Assembly (NCBI RefSeq): GCF_024391045.1
Contig: NZ_JANFCZ010000006.1
Span: 1-64,000 of the forward strand
Length of the DNA: 64,000 nt
Direction: 5' to 3'
Origin: Pseudarthrobacter sulfonivorans
GTDB taxonomy: Bacteria; Actinomycetota; Actinomycetes; Actinomycetales; Micrococcaceae
Shown: positions 31,316-39,707 of the stretch, in pieces
How the letters are laid out: each line of letters opens with the position of its first letter
How positions within the stretch are numbered: position 1 is the first letter of the stretch
Notes under the pieces: model-generated
The model's database searches: none
The model's input: the letters and a program-made list of their open reading frames with translations, nothing else
What the model was told of the DNA's origin: nothing
Made by a program: the position numbers and the translations under genes

Positions 31316-31355
31316 AGTCCCGCACCGCCTGAAACCCCGCACCGCCGCCTGAAGG
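31310..31355. repeat. 17-bp tandem repeat x 2.5 over a stop codon
   Basis: GCCTGAAGTCCCGCACC is followed by GCCTGAAACCCCGCACC, then GCC and a third partial unit GCCTGAAGG. The first TGA is the stop of the AlkD-like gene; TGA recurs in each unit. The third unit merges into the ribosome site (GAAGGAG) of the DUF1810 gene. Confidence 0.7.
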
Positions 31356-31363
31356 AGACGTTC

Positions 31364-31804
31364 GTGACCACCACCTACAACCTGGAACGCTTCGTTCACG
31401 CCCAGGACAGCGCCGGCACCTACGGACAGGCCCTCTCCGAGCTGCAGTTGGGAAGGAAGCGCGGCCACTGGATGTGGTTCGTTTTCCCGCAGCTCGCCGG
31501 CCTCGGCAGCAGTCCCACAGCCGTCAAATACGCCATCGGCTCGTTGGCTGAGGCGCAGGCCTACCTCAATCATGACGTCCTGGGCCCCCGGCTGCTTGAG
31601 TGCAGCATGGCGGTGTCCACCCACACAGGCCGTTCGGCCGTCGACATCCTGGGCGGCATTGATGCCAAAAAGCTGCGTTCCTCCATGACGCTGTTCCTGC
31701 GCGCCGCGCCCGGCGAGACGGTTTTCAAAACAGTCCTGGCACAGTTCTTCGACGGCGAACCCGATCCCGCCACCGACGAACTGCTCGCCGCGGGCAGGGA
31801 CTGA
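31364..31804 (+). CDS. DUF1810 family protein
   Basis: A 146-residue soluble protein with the DUF1810 signature: LERFVHAQDSAGTYGQALSEL, GRKRGHWMWFVFPQLAGLG, SLAEAQAYLNHDVLGPRL and a KLRSSMTLF block. The family (also known as calpastatin-like in old annotations) has no established function. Start is GTG at 31364 with GAAGGAG upstream, part of the tandem repeat's last unit. Length matches the family. Confidence 0.87.
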   Translation: MTTTYNLERFVHAQDSAGTYGQALSELQLGRKRGHWMWFVFPQLAGLGSSPTAVKYAIGSLAEAQAYLNHDVLGPRLLECSMAVSTHTGRSAVDILGGIDAKKLRSSMTLFLRAAPGETVFKTVLAQFFDGEPDPATDELLAAGRD

Positions 31805-31897
31805 CCCGGCGCCGGACAGCGGTCCCGGAATCCTCCCGCAGAACCCCCTGTTACTGCCCGCTGCCGGGCCGTACTCTGGGGCTGGGAGGTGATTGCC

Positions 31898-32092
31898 ATG
31901 GAGGCAACTCAAGGCGACCGGATCATCGTCCGGGGCAGGACTGTGGGATCGTCCGACCGGCACGGAGTGATCGTCGAAGTCCGGGGCCAGGAAGGGCATC
32001 CGCCGTATCTTGTCCGCTTCGATGACGGACACGAGACGGTCATGTACCCCGGCGGTGATTTCGCCGTCGAACGCGGACACGTGGGTCAGTAG
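31898..32092 (+). CDS. DUF1918 family protein
   Basis: A 64-residue protein with the DUF1918 fold, a small SH3-like barrel: GDRIIVRGRTVGSSDRHGVI, EVRGQEGHPPYLVRFDDGHE and the C-terminal YPGGDFAVE. The family is widespread in actinobacteria and of unknown function; the HPPYxVRxxDGHE motif is its hallmark. The ATG at 31898 has GGGAGGTGA upstream. Single gene. Confidence 0.88.
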   Translation: MEATQGDRIIVRGRTVGSSDRHGVIVEVRGQEGHPPYLVRFDDGHETVMYPGGDFAVERGHVGQ

Positions 32093-32150
32093 ACCTGCCG
32101 CGTCCGGCAGGTACCCGGCAGAGTCGCCGTGCACCTGTCAGACTGGAACC

Positions 32151-32684
32151 ATGGATCACTCCCTGGCTTCCACATTCCCTGATGCCAACCGCCATTTTCC
32201 GCCGGCACGCACGGGCCCGCGGGACCCGGGTGATGCGTGGGTGGAGGGTGACCGGGGAAAGTTCTGGGGCAGGTTCGGTGCGGCCGGCGTCCTGGCCTAC
32301 GACCCCTACAAGGGCGTGCTCCTGCAGCACCGCGCACTCTGGAGCCATAACGGCGGAACCTGGGGGCTGCCCGGCGGAGCGCTCCACCAGCACGAAGACC
32401 CCGTCTCCGGCGCCCTCCGCGAGGCCTACGAGGAAGCGGCCGTCCCGGCGGATGGCGTGGATGTGCTGTTTACCTCCGTGCTGGACGTCGGCTACTGGAC
32501 GTACACCACCGTTGCGGTCCTGGTCATTGCCCCGTTTGATCCGGTGATCAGTGACCCGGAGAGCCTCGAACTCCAATGGGTCCCGCTGGAGGAGATGGGC
32601 AGGAAGGAACTGCATCCCGGTTTCGCGAAATCGTGGCCGCACCTGCATCCCCGGCTGTTGAACCACGCCGGGCGGAGCCGTTAG
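32151..32684 (+). CDS. Nudix hydrolase
   Basis: A 177-residue Nudix enzyme. The Nudix box lies near residues 80-102 (GGALHQHEDPVSGALREAYEEA) with the metal-binding REAYEE core; the usual GU at its end is AV. It is preceded by RFGAAGVLAYDPYKGVLLQHR. Nudix enzymes hydrolyse nucleoside diphosphate derivatives; the substrate here is unknown. The ATG at 32151 is chosen, as upstream frame extension overlaps the DUF1918 gene. It ends 6 bp from the convergent endonuclease-fold gene. Confidence 0.88.
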   Translation: MDHSLASTFPDANRHFPPARTGPRDPGDAWVEGDRGKFWGRFGAAGVLAYDPYKGVLLQHRALWSHNGGTWGLPGGALHQHEDPVSGALREAYEEAAVPADGVDVLFTSVLDVGYWTYTTVAVLVIAPFDPVISDPESLELQWVPLEEMGRKELHPGFAKSWPHLHPRLLNHAGRSR

Positions 32685-32690
32685 GGGCAG

Positions 32691-33368
32691 TCAGTAATCT
32701 TCGCCGTACTCGGCATTGACCAGAATGGGCAGATGGTCCGACTTGCCCCGCGGCAGGGTTTCAACGCTGGCGATGTCCAGGCCCAGCGACGTGGCGAAGT
32801 CGAAATGGCCCTTGAACACCTTGTAGCGGGTGTAGGTCCGGCGGTCGCTCAAAGACAAGGCATAACCCGAGTTCTTCATGTGGGCGTGCAGGTTCTTTGT
32901 GAAGAACGGATAGTTGAAGTCGCCCACCATCAGGGTCATCAGGCCGCTGCCCATGCTGAGCAGCTCGGCATGGGCAGCGTGGATCTGCTTTCTCCGAAGC
33001 GAATTTGATGCCGTCAGCGGAGCCGCGTGGAACGAACCGATCACCAGCTCGTGCTGGGTTTCGTTATCCATTACCCGGGTACCAATCAGCCGCTCGTGGG
33101 CCGGAGCCAGGACCCTGTCATGGACTGATTTCTTCAAGGCAAAGGACTGTGTGTCCATGGCGGTGAACCGGCCGGTGCGGTAGTAGATGGCCAGTCCCAG
33201 ACGGTTGCCCTTCGTGGTGTCGGCGAGGCGCAGCGGCCCGAGCGTCTCCGGCAGGTCGCCCGCGTCAACCTCCTGCAGGCACAGCGCGTCAATCGCGAAA
33301 TTCCGCGCTAGGGCGAGCAGTTCGCCACTCGCTTTGTGCTTCCGAAGGTTGTAGCTGATGACGCGCAT
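32691..33368 (-). CDS. Endonuclease/exonuclease/phosphatase-fold protein, paralog 1
   Basis: A 225-residue EEP-superfamily protein with the family motifs VISYNLRKH, LCLQEVD, MVGDFNYPFF and KSDHLPIL. It should be a Mg2+-dependent phosphodiesterase or nuclease; the substrate is unknown. It is about three-quarters identical by eye to the gene at 36093-36800, with shared blocks such as FALKKSVHD, APAHERLIGTRV, ELVIGSFHAAPLTASNSLRR and RRTYTRYKVFKGHFDFATSL. ATG at 33368 with GAGGTG upstream. Confidence 0.85.
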   Translation of the reverse strand: MRVISYNLRKHKASGELLALARNFAIDALCLQEVDAGDLPETLGPLRLADTTKGNRLGLAIYYRTGRFTAMDTQSFALKKSVHDRVLAPAHERLIGTRVMDNETQHELVIGSFHAAPLTASNSLRRKQIHAAHAELLSMGSGLMTLMVGDFNYPFFTKNLHAHMKNSGYALSLSDRRTYTRYKVFKGHFDFATSLGLDIASVETLPRGKSDHLPILVNAEYGEDY

Positions 33369-33528
33369 TCGTGGAACACCTCACTTCGAGGTCGCTGACA
33401 GGACCAATTTCTGAGTTTAGTCCGAATGCGCTCCGTGGGCGCTGGAACTTCGCCGGATCACTGCCAGGGGGTTCCGCGGACCGGTTAGAGTTAATGATCA
33501 TTCACCCGGAATCGTCGGAGGGCCAACG

Positions 33529-34332
33529 TTGACCAAGGAACTGCCTGAACTTGCCCAGGGAACCTTCTACTATCAGTCGCTGGGCGGCGGCGGTTTCCGC
33601 TCAACAATTCACGCCCAGGGCGCCTGGAATGAGCATGAACAGCACATGGCGCCGGCCGCCGGCCTGATGGCTGACCGGCTGGAGCGGCATGAGCCCCGGG
33701 CGGACATGAGGATGGCGAGGCTGAGTTACGAGATTCTCGGGCTGATTCCCGGCGGCGAATTCCACATCGAAACCACCACGCTTCGTCCGGGCAGGACCAT
33801 CGAACTGCTGCAGGCCGAACTGGTTGCCAACGGCCGTGTGGCCATCAGGGCCACTGCCTGGCGGATGATCACCAGTGACACAACTGCGGTGGCAGCCGTG
33901 GAGGATGCCGCGATCCCTGCGCCGGATGACTGTAAACCGTTCGACGGCGCCGCCATCTGGCCGGGCGGGTACATCCGTTCCCTTGAGATGCGCGTGGCTG
34001 AGGGGCACCGGGACGGGGCGGGAACGGTCTGGCTCCGCACCCAGCACCCCCTGACGGACACAGCGGACAGCAGCGACTTCGTCCGCCTGATGGGCCTGGT
34101 GGACACGGCCAATGGCATCGCGGCCAGGGTCCCCCCGGGGGAGGGCAGCTACGCGTTTCCCAACCTGGACCTTCAAATCCACATGTACCGCAGGCCCGCG
34201 GGAGAATGGCTTGGCCTGGACAACGCCGTTTCGTTCGGCGCTGACGGAATAGGCCTGACCTCCACCGTCCTTCATGACCTCGAGGGACCTTTCGGTCGTG
34301 CAGAGCAGATCCTGACGCTTCGCCGGACCTGA
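33529..34332 (+). CDS. Thioesterase family protein (TesB-like double hotdog)
   Basis: A 267-residue protein of the acyl-CoA thioesterase (TesB-like) type. The N-terminal hotdog has WNEHEQHMAPAAGLMADRLE, RLSYEILGLIPGGEF and the strand ETTTLRPGRTIELLQAEL. The C-terminal hotdog has PLTDTADSSDFVRLMGLVDTANGI and FPNLDLQIHMYRRP, with ending EWLGLDNAVSFGADGIGLT. It probably hydrolyses an acyl-CoA of unknown type. The start is TTG at 33529 with CGGAGGG 6 nt before it. Single gene, convergent with the SulP transporter. Confidence 0.85.
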   Translation: MTKELPELAQGTFYYQSLGGGGFRSTIHAQGAWNEHEQHMAPAAGLMADRLERHEPRADMRMARLSYEILGLIPGGEFHIETTTLRPGRTIELLQAELVANGRVAIRATAWRMITSDTTAVAAVEDAAIPAPDDCKPFDGAAIWPGGYIRSLEMRVAEGHRDGAGTVWLRTQHPLTDTADSSDFVRLMGLVDTANGIAARVPPGEGSYAFPNLDLQIHMYRRPAGEWLGLDNAVSFGADGIGLTSTVLHDLEGPFGRAEQILTLRRT

Positions 34333-34375
34333 CGTTCCGTGCGGGCGCTCGAGGCTCTCCCGCGCGGGCCGAGGA

Positions 34376-36070
34376 CTATCCCTTCCCTGCCCACTCCCTG
34401 TAGGCGCGGACCGCATTATGGACGGTGGGGTAGAAATGGTCTGGGCTGAACCTGGAACTGGCCCCGAAGCGGACCAGCCGGTCCTTGATGGGTCCCTTCA
34501 TCTCGGCGAAAACCAGGCTGACCCCGGCCTGCGCCAGTTCATCGTCGAGTTGCACCAGTTCGTCCAGTGCAGTGGTGTCCAGGCCGGTGATTGGTTCGGC
34601 GGCCACAACCACCCACTTTACGGGCGAGGGTGCGCCGTCCACCAGGTTGCGGATGTGGTCTGCGAAGACTTCGCCGTTGGCAAAGAACAGCGGTGCGTCG
34701 AAGCGGGCGATGACCAGGCCCTGGATCCGCCGGCCCTCCGGGTGCCGGTCGAGGTCGTGGAAGCCGGGCACGCCGTCCACACTCGCGAGTTCGGTACGGT
34801 ACGGGTCCCAGGCCCGCCGCACGAAGGCCACCAGGGACAGTCCGATTGCCACCACGATTCCCTCCAGGACGCCCACAAAGGCGACCCCCAGGAAGGTGAC
34901 GACCAGGAGGAGGGTCTCCAGTTTGCTCATCCGGATCAGGCGCAGGAGCGTCTTCACGTCAACAAGTGATGCCGCCGCAACGATCACCACGGCAGCGAGC
35001 GTGGCGGTGGGAAGGTAAGCCGTGACGCCCGGTACCAGGACCATGAACAGCACCACAAGCAGGGCCGCCACCACTCCGCTCAGCGGCGATCTCCCGCCGG
35101 CGTCGAGCACAATGGGGGTGCGTGAGGAACTTCCGCTCACCGGAAAGCCGCCCAGCACGCCCGTAGCGATGTTGGCGATCCCCAAGGCGCCCATTTCCTC
35201 GTTGCCGTTGACTCTTTCCCCGCGCCGGCCCGCGAGGCTTTTGGACAATGTGGAGGTGTCCGCGAAGGCTATCAGGGCAATGCCTGCCGCCGGGCCGATC
35301 AGCGCTGTGACATCCTCCCAGCCGATCCCTCCCAGCATGGGCGTGGGAAGTCCCCGCGGGAGTGCCCCGACAACCGGCAACCGCCCTTGGAGGTCCAGTG
35401 CGGCCACCAGGGCGATGGCGCCGGCTACGGCGAACATAACGCCGGGCACTTTCCACGGCAGGAAGCGCCCCGCCACGATCACGGCCAGGCTTCCTGCCCC
35501 CGCGCCCAGGGCGATGGGGTTGATCCCGCCGCTGACGACGGCATCGAACAGGGATACGAGGCGTTCAACAAGGGTCTCCCCGGAGCTGTCGATGCCCAGC
35601 AGCCGCGGAAGCTGGCTGACGGTTACAGCCAGCGCAATGCCGTTGAGGTAGCCGACGCGGATTGGTTTGGACAGCAGGCCGGTCACAAATCCCAGCTTGA
35701 AGATCCGGCCCGCAAACAGGAAGGTACCGATCAGGATCGCGAGGACGCCGGCCAGAGGCACGGCCTGCTCCGGGTCGCGACCGGCCAATGGAAGAATTGC
35801 GGCCGCGATCATGGGTGCCAGTGAAGAATCCGGCCCCACAATAACAACCCGGGATGGCCCGAACAAGGCGTAGAAGATCATTGGTACCACCGAGGCGTAC
35901 AGCCCGTTCACGGCTGGGAGCCCGGCGGCCTCGGCGTACGCCATGCCTGCCGGCACCAGGGCTGCGCTCAGGGCTGCTCCTGCCACCAGGTCAGACTTCA
36001 GCCAGGCCTTCTTGTAGCCACGGGCCACGCTGAGGCCCGGTACCGCCTTGCTGATCCAGTCGTGCCGCAC
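34376..36070 (-). CDS. SulP-family anion transporter with STAS domain
   Basis: A 564-residue membrane protein. The transporter part (about 1-415) starts with LKSDLVAGAALSAALVPAGM and YAEAAGLPAVNGLYASVVPM, the SulP signature region, and has IVGPDSSLAPMIAAAILPLA and the FPVSGSSSRTPIVLDAGGRS block. The C-terminal STAS domain (about 440-555) ends with ITGLDTTALDELVQLDDEL. SulP proteins carry sulfate, bicarbonate or other anions; the substrate is not clear. It starts 22 bp after the stop of the second EEP paralog, in an operon with it. Confidence 0.92.
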   Translation of the reverse strand: MRHDWISKAVPGLSVARGYKKAWLKSDLVAGAALSAALVPAGMAYAEAAGLPAVNGLYASVVPMIFYALFGPSRVVIVGPDSSLAPMIAAAILPLAGRDPEQAVPLAGVLAILIGTFLFAGRIFKLGFVTGLLSKPIRVGYLNGIALAVTVSQLPRLLGIDSSGETLVERLVSLFDAVVSGGINPIALGAGAGSLAVIVAGRFLPWKVPGVMFAVAGAIALVAALDLQGRLPVVGALPRGLPTPMLGGIGWEDVTALIGPAAGIALIAFADTSTLSKSLAGRRGERVNGNEEMGALGIANIATGVLGGFPVSGSSSRTPIVLDAGGRSPLSGVVAALLVVLFMVLVPGVTAYLPTATLAAVVIVAAASLVDVKTLLRLIRMSKLETLLLVVTFLGVAFVGVLEGIVVAIGLSLVAFVRRAWDPYRTELASVDGVPGFHDLDRHPEGRRIQGLVIARFDAPLFFANGEVFADHIRNLVDGAPSPVKWVVVAAEPITGLDTTALDELVQLDDELAQAGVSLVFAEMKGPIKDRLVRFGASSRFSPDHFYPTVHNAVRAYREWAGKG

Positions 36071-36092
36071 CCGCGCCTCCCCAAAACCACAG

Positions 36093-36800
36093 TCAGGCGG
36101 CCGGTGGCTCCTGCGCCCGAGCCGAATCCTGGCCGTATTCCGCCGTCACCAGGATGGGCAGATGGTCGGACGCGCCACGTGGGAGCGTCTCCACGTTCTC
36201 GATGTTCAGGCCCAGTGACGTGGCAAAGTCGAAGTGTCCCTTGAACACCTTGTACCGCGTGTAGGTTCTGCGGTTGCTGAGCGAGAGCTCGTACCCGGAA
36301 TCCCTCATGTGTTCGGTGAGGTTCTTGGTGAAGAACGGATAGTTGAAGTCGCCTGCCATCAGGGTCATCAGTCCGGAACCCATGCCGAGCAGTTCCTTGT
36401 GGGCCGCATGGATCTGGTTGCGCCGCAGCGAGTTGGTGGCCGTCAGGGGCGCGGCATGGAAGGAAGCGATGACGAGCTCATGGCCGGTCTCGTTATCGCG
36501 TACCCGGGTGCCGATGAGCCGTTCATGTGCAGGAGCCAGGACCATGTCGTGCAGGGACTTCTTCAGCGCAAAAGTGTTGGTGCCGTGCGCGGTGAAGCGG
36601 TCCGGCCGGTAGTAGATGGCCAACCCCAGCCGGTTTCCCTTGGTGGAATCGGCCAGTTGGAGCTGCCCCAGCGTGTCCGGCAGGTCAGTGGTATCGCACT
36701 CCTGCAGGCACAGGGCATCGACGTCGAAATCCCGGGCCAGGGCCATGAGTTCCCCACTGGCCCTGTGCTTGCGAAGGTTGTAGCTGATGACGCGTATCAG
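36093..36800 (-). CDS. Endonuclease/exonuclease/phosphatase-fold protein, paralog 2, non-ATG start
   Basis: A 235-residue protein closely similar to the one at 32691-33368, with the same EEP motifs (LCLQECD, MAGDFNYPFF, ASDHLPIL). An ATG exists at 36746, but homology to the paralog continues upstream (IRVISYNLRKHRASGEL), and the codon aligned with the paralog's ATG is ATA (36797). GGAGAGG lies 7 nt before a CTG at 36800, so CTG (or ATA) probably starts translation. The ATG at 36746 would remove the first beta-strand. A Gln/Pro/Ala tail (ARAQEPPAA) is extra. It is the first gene of an operon with SulP. Confidence 0.78.
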   Translation of the reverse strand: MIRVISYNLRKHRASGELMALARDFDVDALCLQECDTTDLPDTLGQLQLADSTKGNRLGLAIYYRPDRFTAHGTNTFALKKSLHDMVLAPAHERLIGTRVRDNETGHELVIASFHAAPLTATNSLRRNQIHAAHKELLGMGSGLMTLMAGDFNYPFFTKNLTEHMRDSGYELSLSNRRTYTRYKVFKGHFDFATSLGLNIENVETLPRGASDHLPILVTAEYGQDSARAQEPPAA

Positions 36801-36915
36801 TGGATTGCCTCTCCTGGAGGAGTGTGGGGGTGCCGCGATTTCTGAGTTTAGCCACCCGGCGGGGGACGGGACGTCATAGTCCGGGCGTGTCAGGTAGCTT
36901 TTGCCCGGAGCACGG

Positions 36916-37305
36916 TCAGGTTGAGCGGAACACCAGCCAGCCGGCGAGGGTGGACAGCCCCGTCAGCGCAGCGCCCCAGACAATGTCCACCACAATCAGC
37001 TGCAGGGGCCACGTCTTGAGAGTGGCGGCGTTGGTGAGGTCATATGTTGCGTAGGCAAAGGCGCCCAGCGCGGCCCCGTAGCCGACGGCGGTCAGCCAGG
37101 TGCCGCCGTCGAGCGCCGGCCGCAGGGCGAAGAAGAGAATTCCCGCTATGTACATGACATAGAAAGCCACGGCGTAACCTAAGTGGGGCTTGTCGGCGAG
37201 CAGGTCACCGATGTGGCTGCGGTAGAAGGGGTTCATCAGCTTCAGCCAGATGGCGTCAATGACCGCGAATGCGGCGGCAACAACAAGGAATTGCAATATG
37301 ACCAT
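36916..37305 (-). CDS. DUF2177 family membrane protein
   Basis: A 129-residue protein with four predicted membrane helices and the DUF2177 pattern: AFAVIDAIWLKLMNPFYRS, VAFYVMYIAGILFFALRPAL, YGAALGAFAYATYDLTNAAT and VVDIVWGAALTGLSTLAGW. Function unknown. The ATG at 37305 fits the family's usual length; it could also start at 37323. The gene is divergent from the lipoate ligase-like gene with only 16 bp between starts, so the two promoters lie inside each other's coding ends. Confidence 0.87.
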   Translation of the reverse strand: MVILQFLVVAAAFAVIDAIWLKLMNPFYRSHIGDLLADKPHLGYAVAFYVMYIAGILFFALRPALDGGTWLTAVGYGAALGAFAYATYDLTNAATLKTWPLQLIVVDIVWGAALTGLSTLAGWLVFRST

Positions 37306-37321
37306 AAGGGAGCTTAGCAAC

Positions 37322-38077
37322 ATGCAGGACGTCGAGGCTGACCGGACGCTCACCGTGGTCCGGCAGGACCATACTCTCGGCGCCGCGCGGGACCTGGAAA
37401 TCGGTCTGGAACTACTGACCCTGGCCAAGACCGGAGGGATAGGCCCCACCCTGCGGCTGTACCGGCCCGCCCCGACTGTCGCCTTCGGCCAGCGGGACAC
37501 CCGTCTGCCCGGCTTCGAGGCGGCTGCGCAGGCCTGCCGGGACCACGGCTTTGAGCCTCTGGTGCGGAAGGCGGGCGGCCGAGCCGCCGCCTATCATGAA
37601 GGAACGTTGGTGGTTGACCACGTCATGCCGGAGGCTGACGCGATTGCCGGCTCCAAAAGCCGGTTCGCTTTCTTCGGTGAGCTGCTGGCGCAGACGTTGC
37701 GGGACGTCGGCGTGCAGGCCGCCGTCGGCGAGATCCCCGGCGAGTATTGCCCCGGCGAGTTCAGCGTCCACGGCATCCACCCCGCAGATCCCACCCACCG
37801 GATCAAGCTGGTGGGGACTGCGCAGCGTGTGGTGGGCGGCGGCTGGTTGTTCAGTTCGGTGATTGTGGTTGAAAACTCTGCCCCCATCCGCGCTGTCCTG
37901 ACGGACAGTTACGCGGCCCTGGGCCTGGACTGGGACCCGGCCACTGCAGGGGCCGCGGACGATCTGGTGCCCGGCCTGACGGTTCAGGCCGTTGAGGACG
38001 CTGTGGTTGCCGCCTACGCGGGCCACGCGTCCCTGAGGCACGCCGAGTTCGGCAGCGTGTACAGCAGGGAAGCGTAG
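37322..38077 (+). CDS. Lipoate-protein ligase-like (BPL/LPL catalytic domain) protein
   Basis: A 251-residue protein with the LplA/LipB catalytic fold: TLRLYRPAPTVAFGQRDTRLPGF, the KAGGRAAAYHEGTLVVDHV core where lipoate ligases have RRxxGGG, EYCPGEFSVHG, and the lysine segment HRIKLVGTAQRVVGGG. It would adenylate or transfer an octanoyl/lipoyl-type acid to a protein lysine, but the divergent RKAGGRAAAYH motif leaves the substrate open. The ATG at 37322 has AGGGAG 9 nt upstream. Single gene. Confidence 0.83.
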   Translation: MQDVEADRTLTVVRQDHTLGAARDLEIGLELLTLAKTGGIGPTLRLYRPAPTVAFGQRDTRLPGFEAAAQACRDHGFEPLVRKAGGRAAAYHEGTLVVDHVMPEADAIAGSKSRFAFFGELLAQTLRDVGVQAAVGEIPGEYCPGEFSVHGIHPADPTHRIKLVGTAQRVVGGGWLFSSVIVVENSAPIRAVLTDSYAALGLDWDPATAGAADDLVPGLTVQAVEDAVVAAYAGHASLRHAEFGSVYSREA

Positions 38078-38135
38078 CCCGCAACGGCCCGCCGGGGCTT
38101 AACCGGGCCCAGGCGGTCCGTTCATCCAGCTGCGG

Positions 38136-39221
38136 CTACAGCTCCACCACCGAACGCAGCACCGACCCGGAGTGCATCTTTTCGAACGCTTCCTCCACCT
38201 GGTCGATGGTGATGCGCTCCGTCACGAAGGCATCCAGGTCCAGCTTGCCCTGCCTGTAGAGGTTAATCAGCATGGGGAAGTCCCGGGAGGGCAGGCAGTC
38301 GCCGTACCAGGAGGACTTCAGCGAGCCGCCCCGGCCGAAGACGTCGAGCAGCGGCAGTTCCAGCTTCATGTCCGGCGTGGGGACGCCCACCAGCACCACG
38401 GTTCCGGCGAGGTCGCGGGCATAGAACGCCTGCTTGTACGTTTCGGGGCGTCCGACGGCGTCAATCACCACGTCTGCGCCGTTGCCGTCGGTGAGGGCCC
38501 GGATCGCCTCGATGGGGTCTTCCTTGCTGGAATCCACAGTGTGGGTGGCGCCGAGCTCCAAGGCACGTTCCAGTTTTTTGGCATCGATGTCGACGGCGAT
38601 GATAGTGGTGGCGCCCGCGAGCGCGGCGCCAGCGATGGCCGCCACGCCCACACCGCCGCAGCCGATCACGGCGACGGAATCGCCCCGCTTGACCCCGCCG
38701 GTGTTGATGGCGGCACCGATGCCGGCCATCACGCCGCAGCCGAGCAGGCCGACGGCGGCAGCATCGGCGTCGGGATCCACCTTGGTGCACTGCCCGGCAG
38801 CCACGAGGGTCTTCTCGATGAACGCGCCGATGCCCAGTGCGGCGGAAAGCTCGGTGCCGTCCTCAAGGGTCATCTTCTGGGTGGCGTTGTGGGTGTTGAA
38901 GCAGTACTGCGGCTGGCCCTTGGCGCAGGCGCGGCAGTTGCCGCAGACGGCGCGCCAGTTCAGGACCACACGGTCGCCCGGGGCCACGTTGGTGACGTCG
39001 GGGCCCACGGCACTGACCACGCCGGTGGCCTCGTGGCCGAGGAGGAACGGGAAATCATCGCTGATGCCGCCCAGTTTGTAGTGCAGGTCGGTGTGGCAGA
39101 CGCCGCTGGTGAGGATGTCCACCAGAGCCTCCCCTGGACCCGGCTCCGGGACCAGGACGGTCTCCAGGGTAACCGGGGCGCCCTTGGAGCGGGCAACGAC
39201 ACCTTTGACTTTATGGACCAC
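38136..39221 (-). CDS. mscR: S-(hydroxymethyl)mycothiol dehydrogenase / nitrosomycothiol reductase
   Basis: A 361-residue class III-type zinc dehydrogenase that oxidises the mycothiol-formaldehyde adduct and reduces S-nitrosomycothiol. Motifs: [23 protein letters not shown], the four-Cys structural zinc site [15 protein letters not shown], and NAD loop [12 protein letters not shown]. The tail [10 protein letters not shown] is typical of MscR. Start is GTG at 39221 with GAGGGAG 6 nt before. Mycoredoxin lies just upstream on the same strand, with a 44-nt hairpin between them. Together they handle mycothiol-linked detoxification of aldehyde and NO. Confidence 0.92.
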   Translation of the reverse strand: MVHKVKGVVARSKGAPVTLETVLVPEPGPGEALVDILTSGVCHTDLHYKLGGISDDFPFLLGHEATGVVSAVGPDVTNVAPGDRVVLNWRAVCGNCRACAKGQPQYCFNTHNATQKMTLEDGTELSAALGIGAFIEKTLVAAGQCTKVDPDADAAAVGLLGCGVMAGIGAAINTGGVKRGDSVAVIGCGGVGVAAIAGAALAGATTIIAVDIDAKKLERALELGATHTVDSSKEDPIEAIRALTDGNGADVVIDAVGRPETYKQAFYARDLAGTVVLVGVPTPDMKLELPLLDVFGRGGSLKSSWYGDCLPSRDFPMLINLYRQGKLDLDAFVTERITIDQVEEAFEKMHSGSVLRSVVEL

Positions 39222-39242
39222 GGAAGGCTCCCTCAATGCAGA

Positions 39243-39286
39243 TAGACAGAACGGGCCCAACCCTGAGGTTGGTCCCGTTCTGTCTA
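39243..39286. terminator. Long hairpin between mycoredoxin and mscR genes
   Basis: A 20-nt arm (TAGACAGAACGGGCCCAACC) is followed by loop CTGA and a complementary arm with a single mismatch. It begins 18 nt after the mycoredoxin stop and ends 21 nt before the mscR start, outside the mscR ribosome site. There is no U-run on either strand, so it may be an actinobacterial-type terminator, an RNA-stability element or a repeat family member. Confidence 0.6.
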
Positions 39287-39304
39287 CCACATGGGCTGCC
39301 GGAC

Positions 39305-39562
39305 TTAGGCTGCGAGACGGCTCTTTACCTCAGCCAGGGAGGGGTTGGTGGCGGCGGAGCCGTCCGGGAAGAGCACGGTGGGGACGGTCTGGTTGCCGCC
39401 GTTGAGCTGCTCCACGAGTTCGGCGGTTCCCTCCACCTCTTCGATGTTGATTTCCGTGTAGCCGATGCCCTGCGCGTCCAGCTGCTTCTTCAGCCGGTTG
39501 CAGTAGCCGCACCAGGTGGTGGAAAACATGGTGATAGTGCCGTTCTCGGGGGTAAAGTCCAC
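39305..39562 (-). CDS. mrx1: Mycoredoxin (glutaredoxin-like)
   Basis: An 85-residue thioredoxin-fold protein with active site [14 protein letters not shown], the cis-Pro block [19 protein letters not shown] and the length of actinobacterial mycoredoxin-1. It reduces mycothiol mixed disulfides. The start is GTG at 39562 (GGAGAG upstream); an upstream frame to 39604 lacks a ribosome site. It lies upstream of mscR on the same strand. Confidence 0.9.
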   Translation of the reverse strand: MDFTPENGTITMFSTTWCGYCNRLKKQLDAQGIGYTEINIEEVEGTAELVEQLNGGNQTVPTVLFPDGSAATNPSLAEVKSRLAA

Positions 39563-39707
39563 GGAGCTCTCCTGAAATCGTTGAAGGGGGTTCGTCCTTC
39601 TCAACGGTAACCCGCGGCCGGCTATTCCCTGTGGCTATTACATGAGGCTGCCCCGGCGGCTGACAGTGTTGGCTGACAGGGCATGCCGGCAATGGCATGC
39701 TGGAGCC

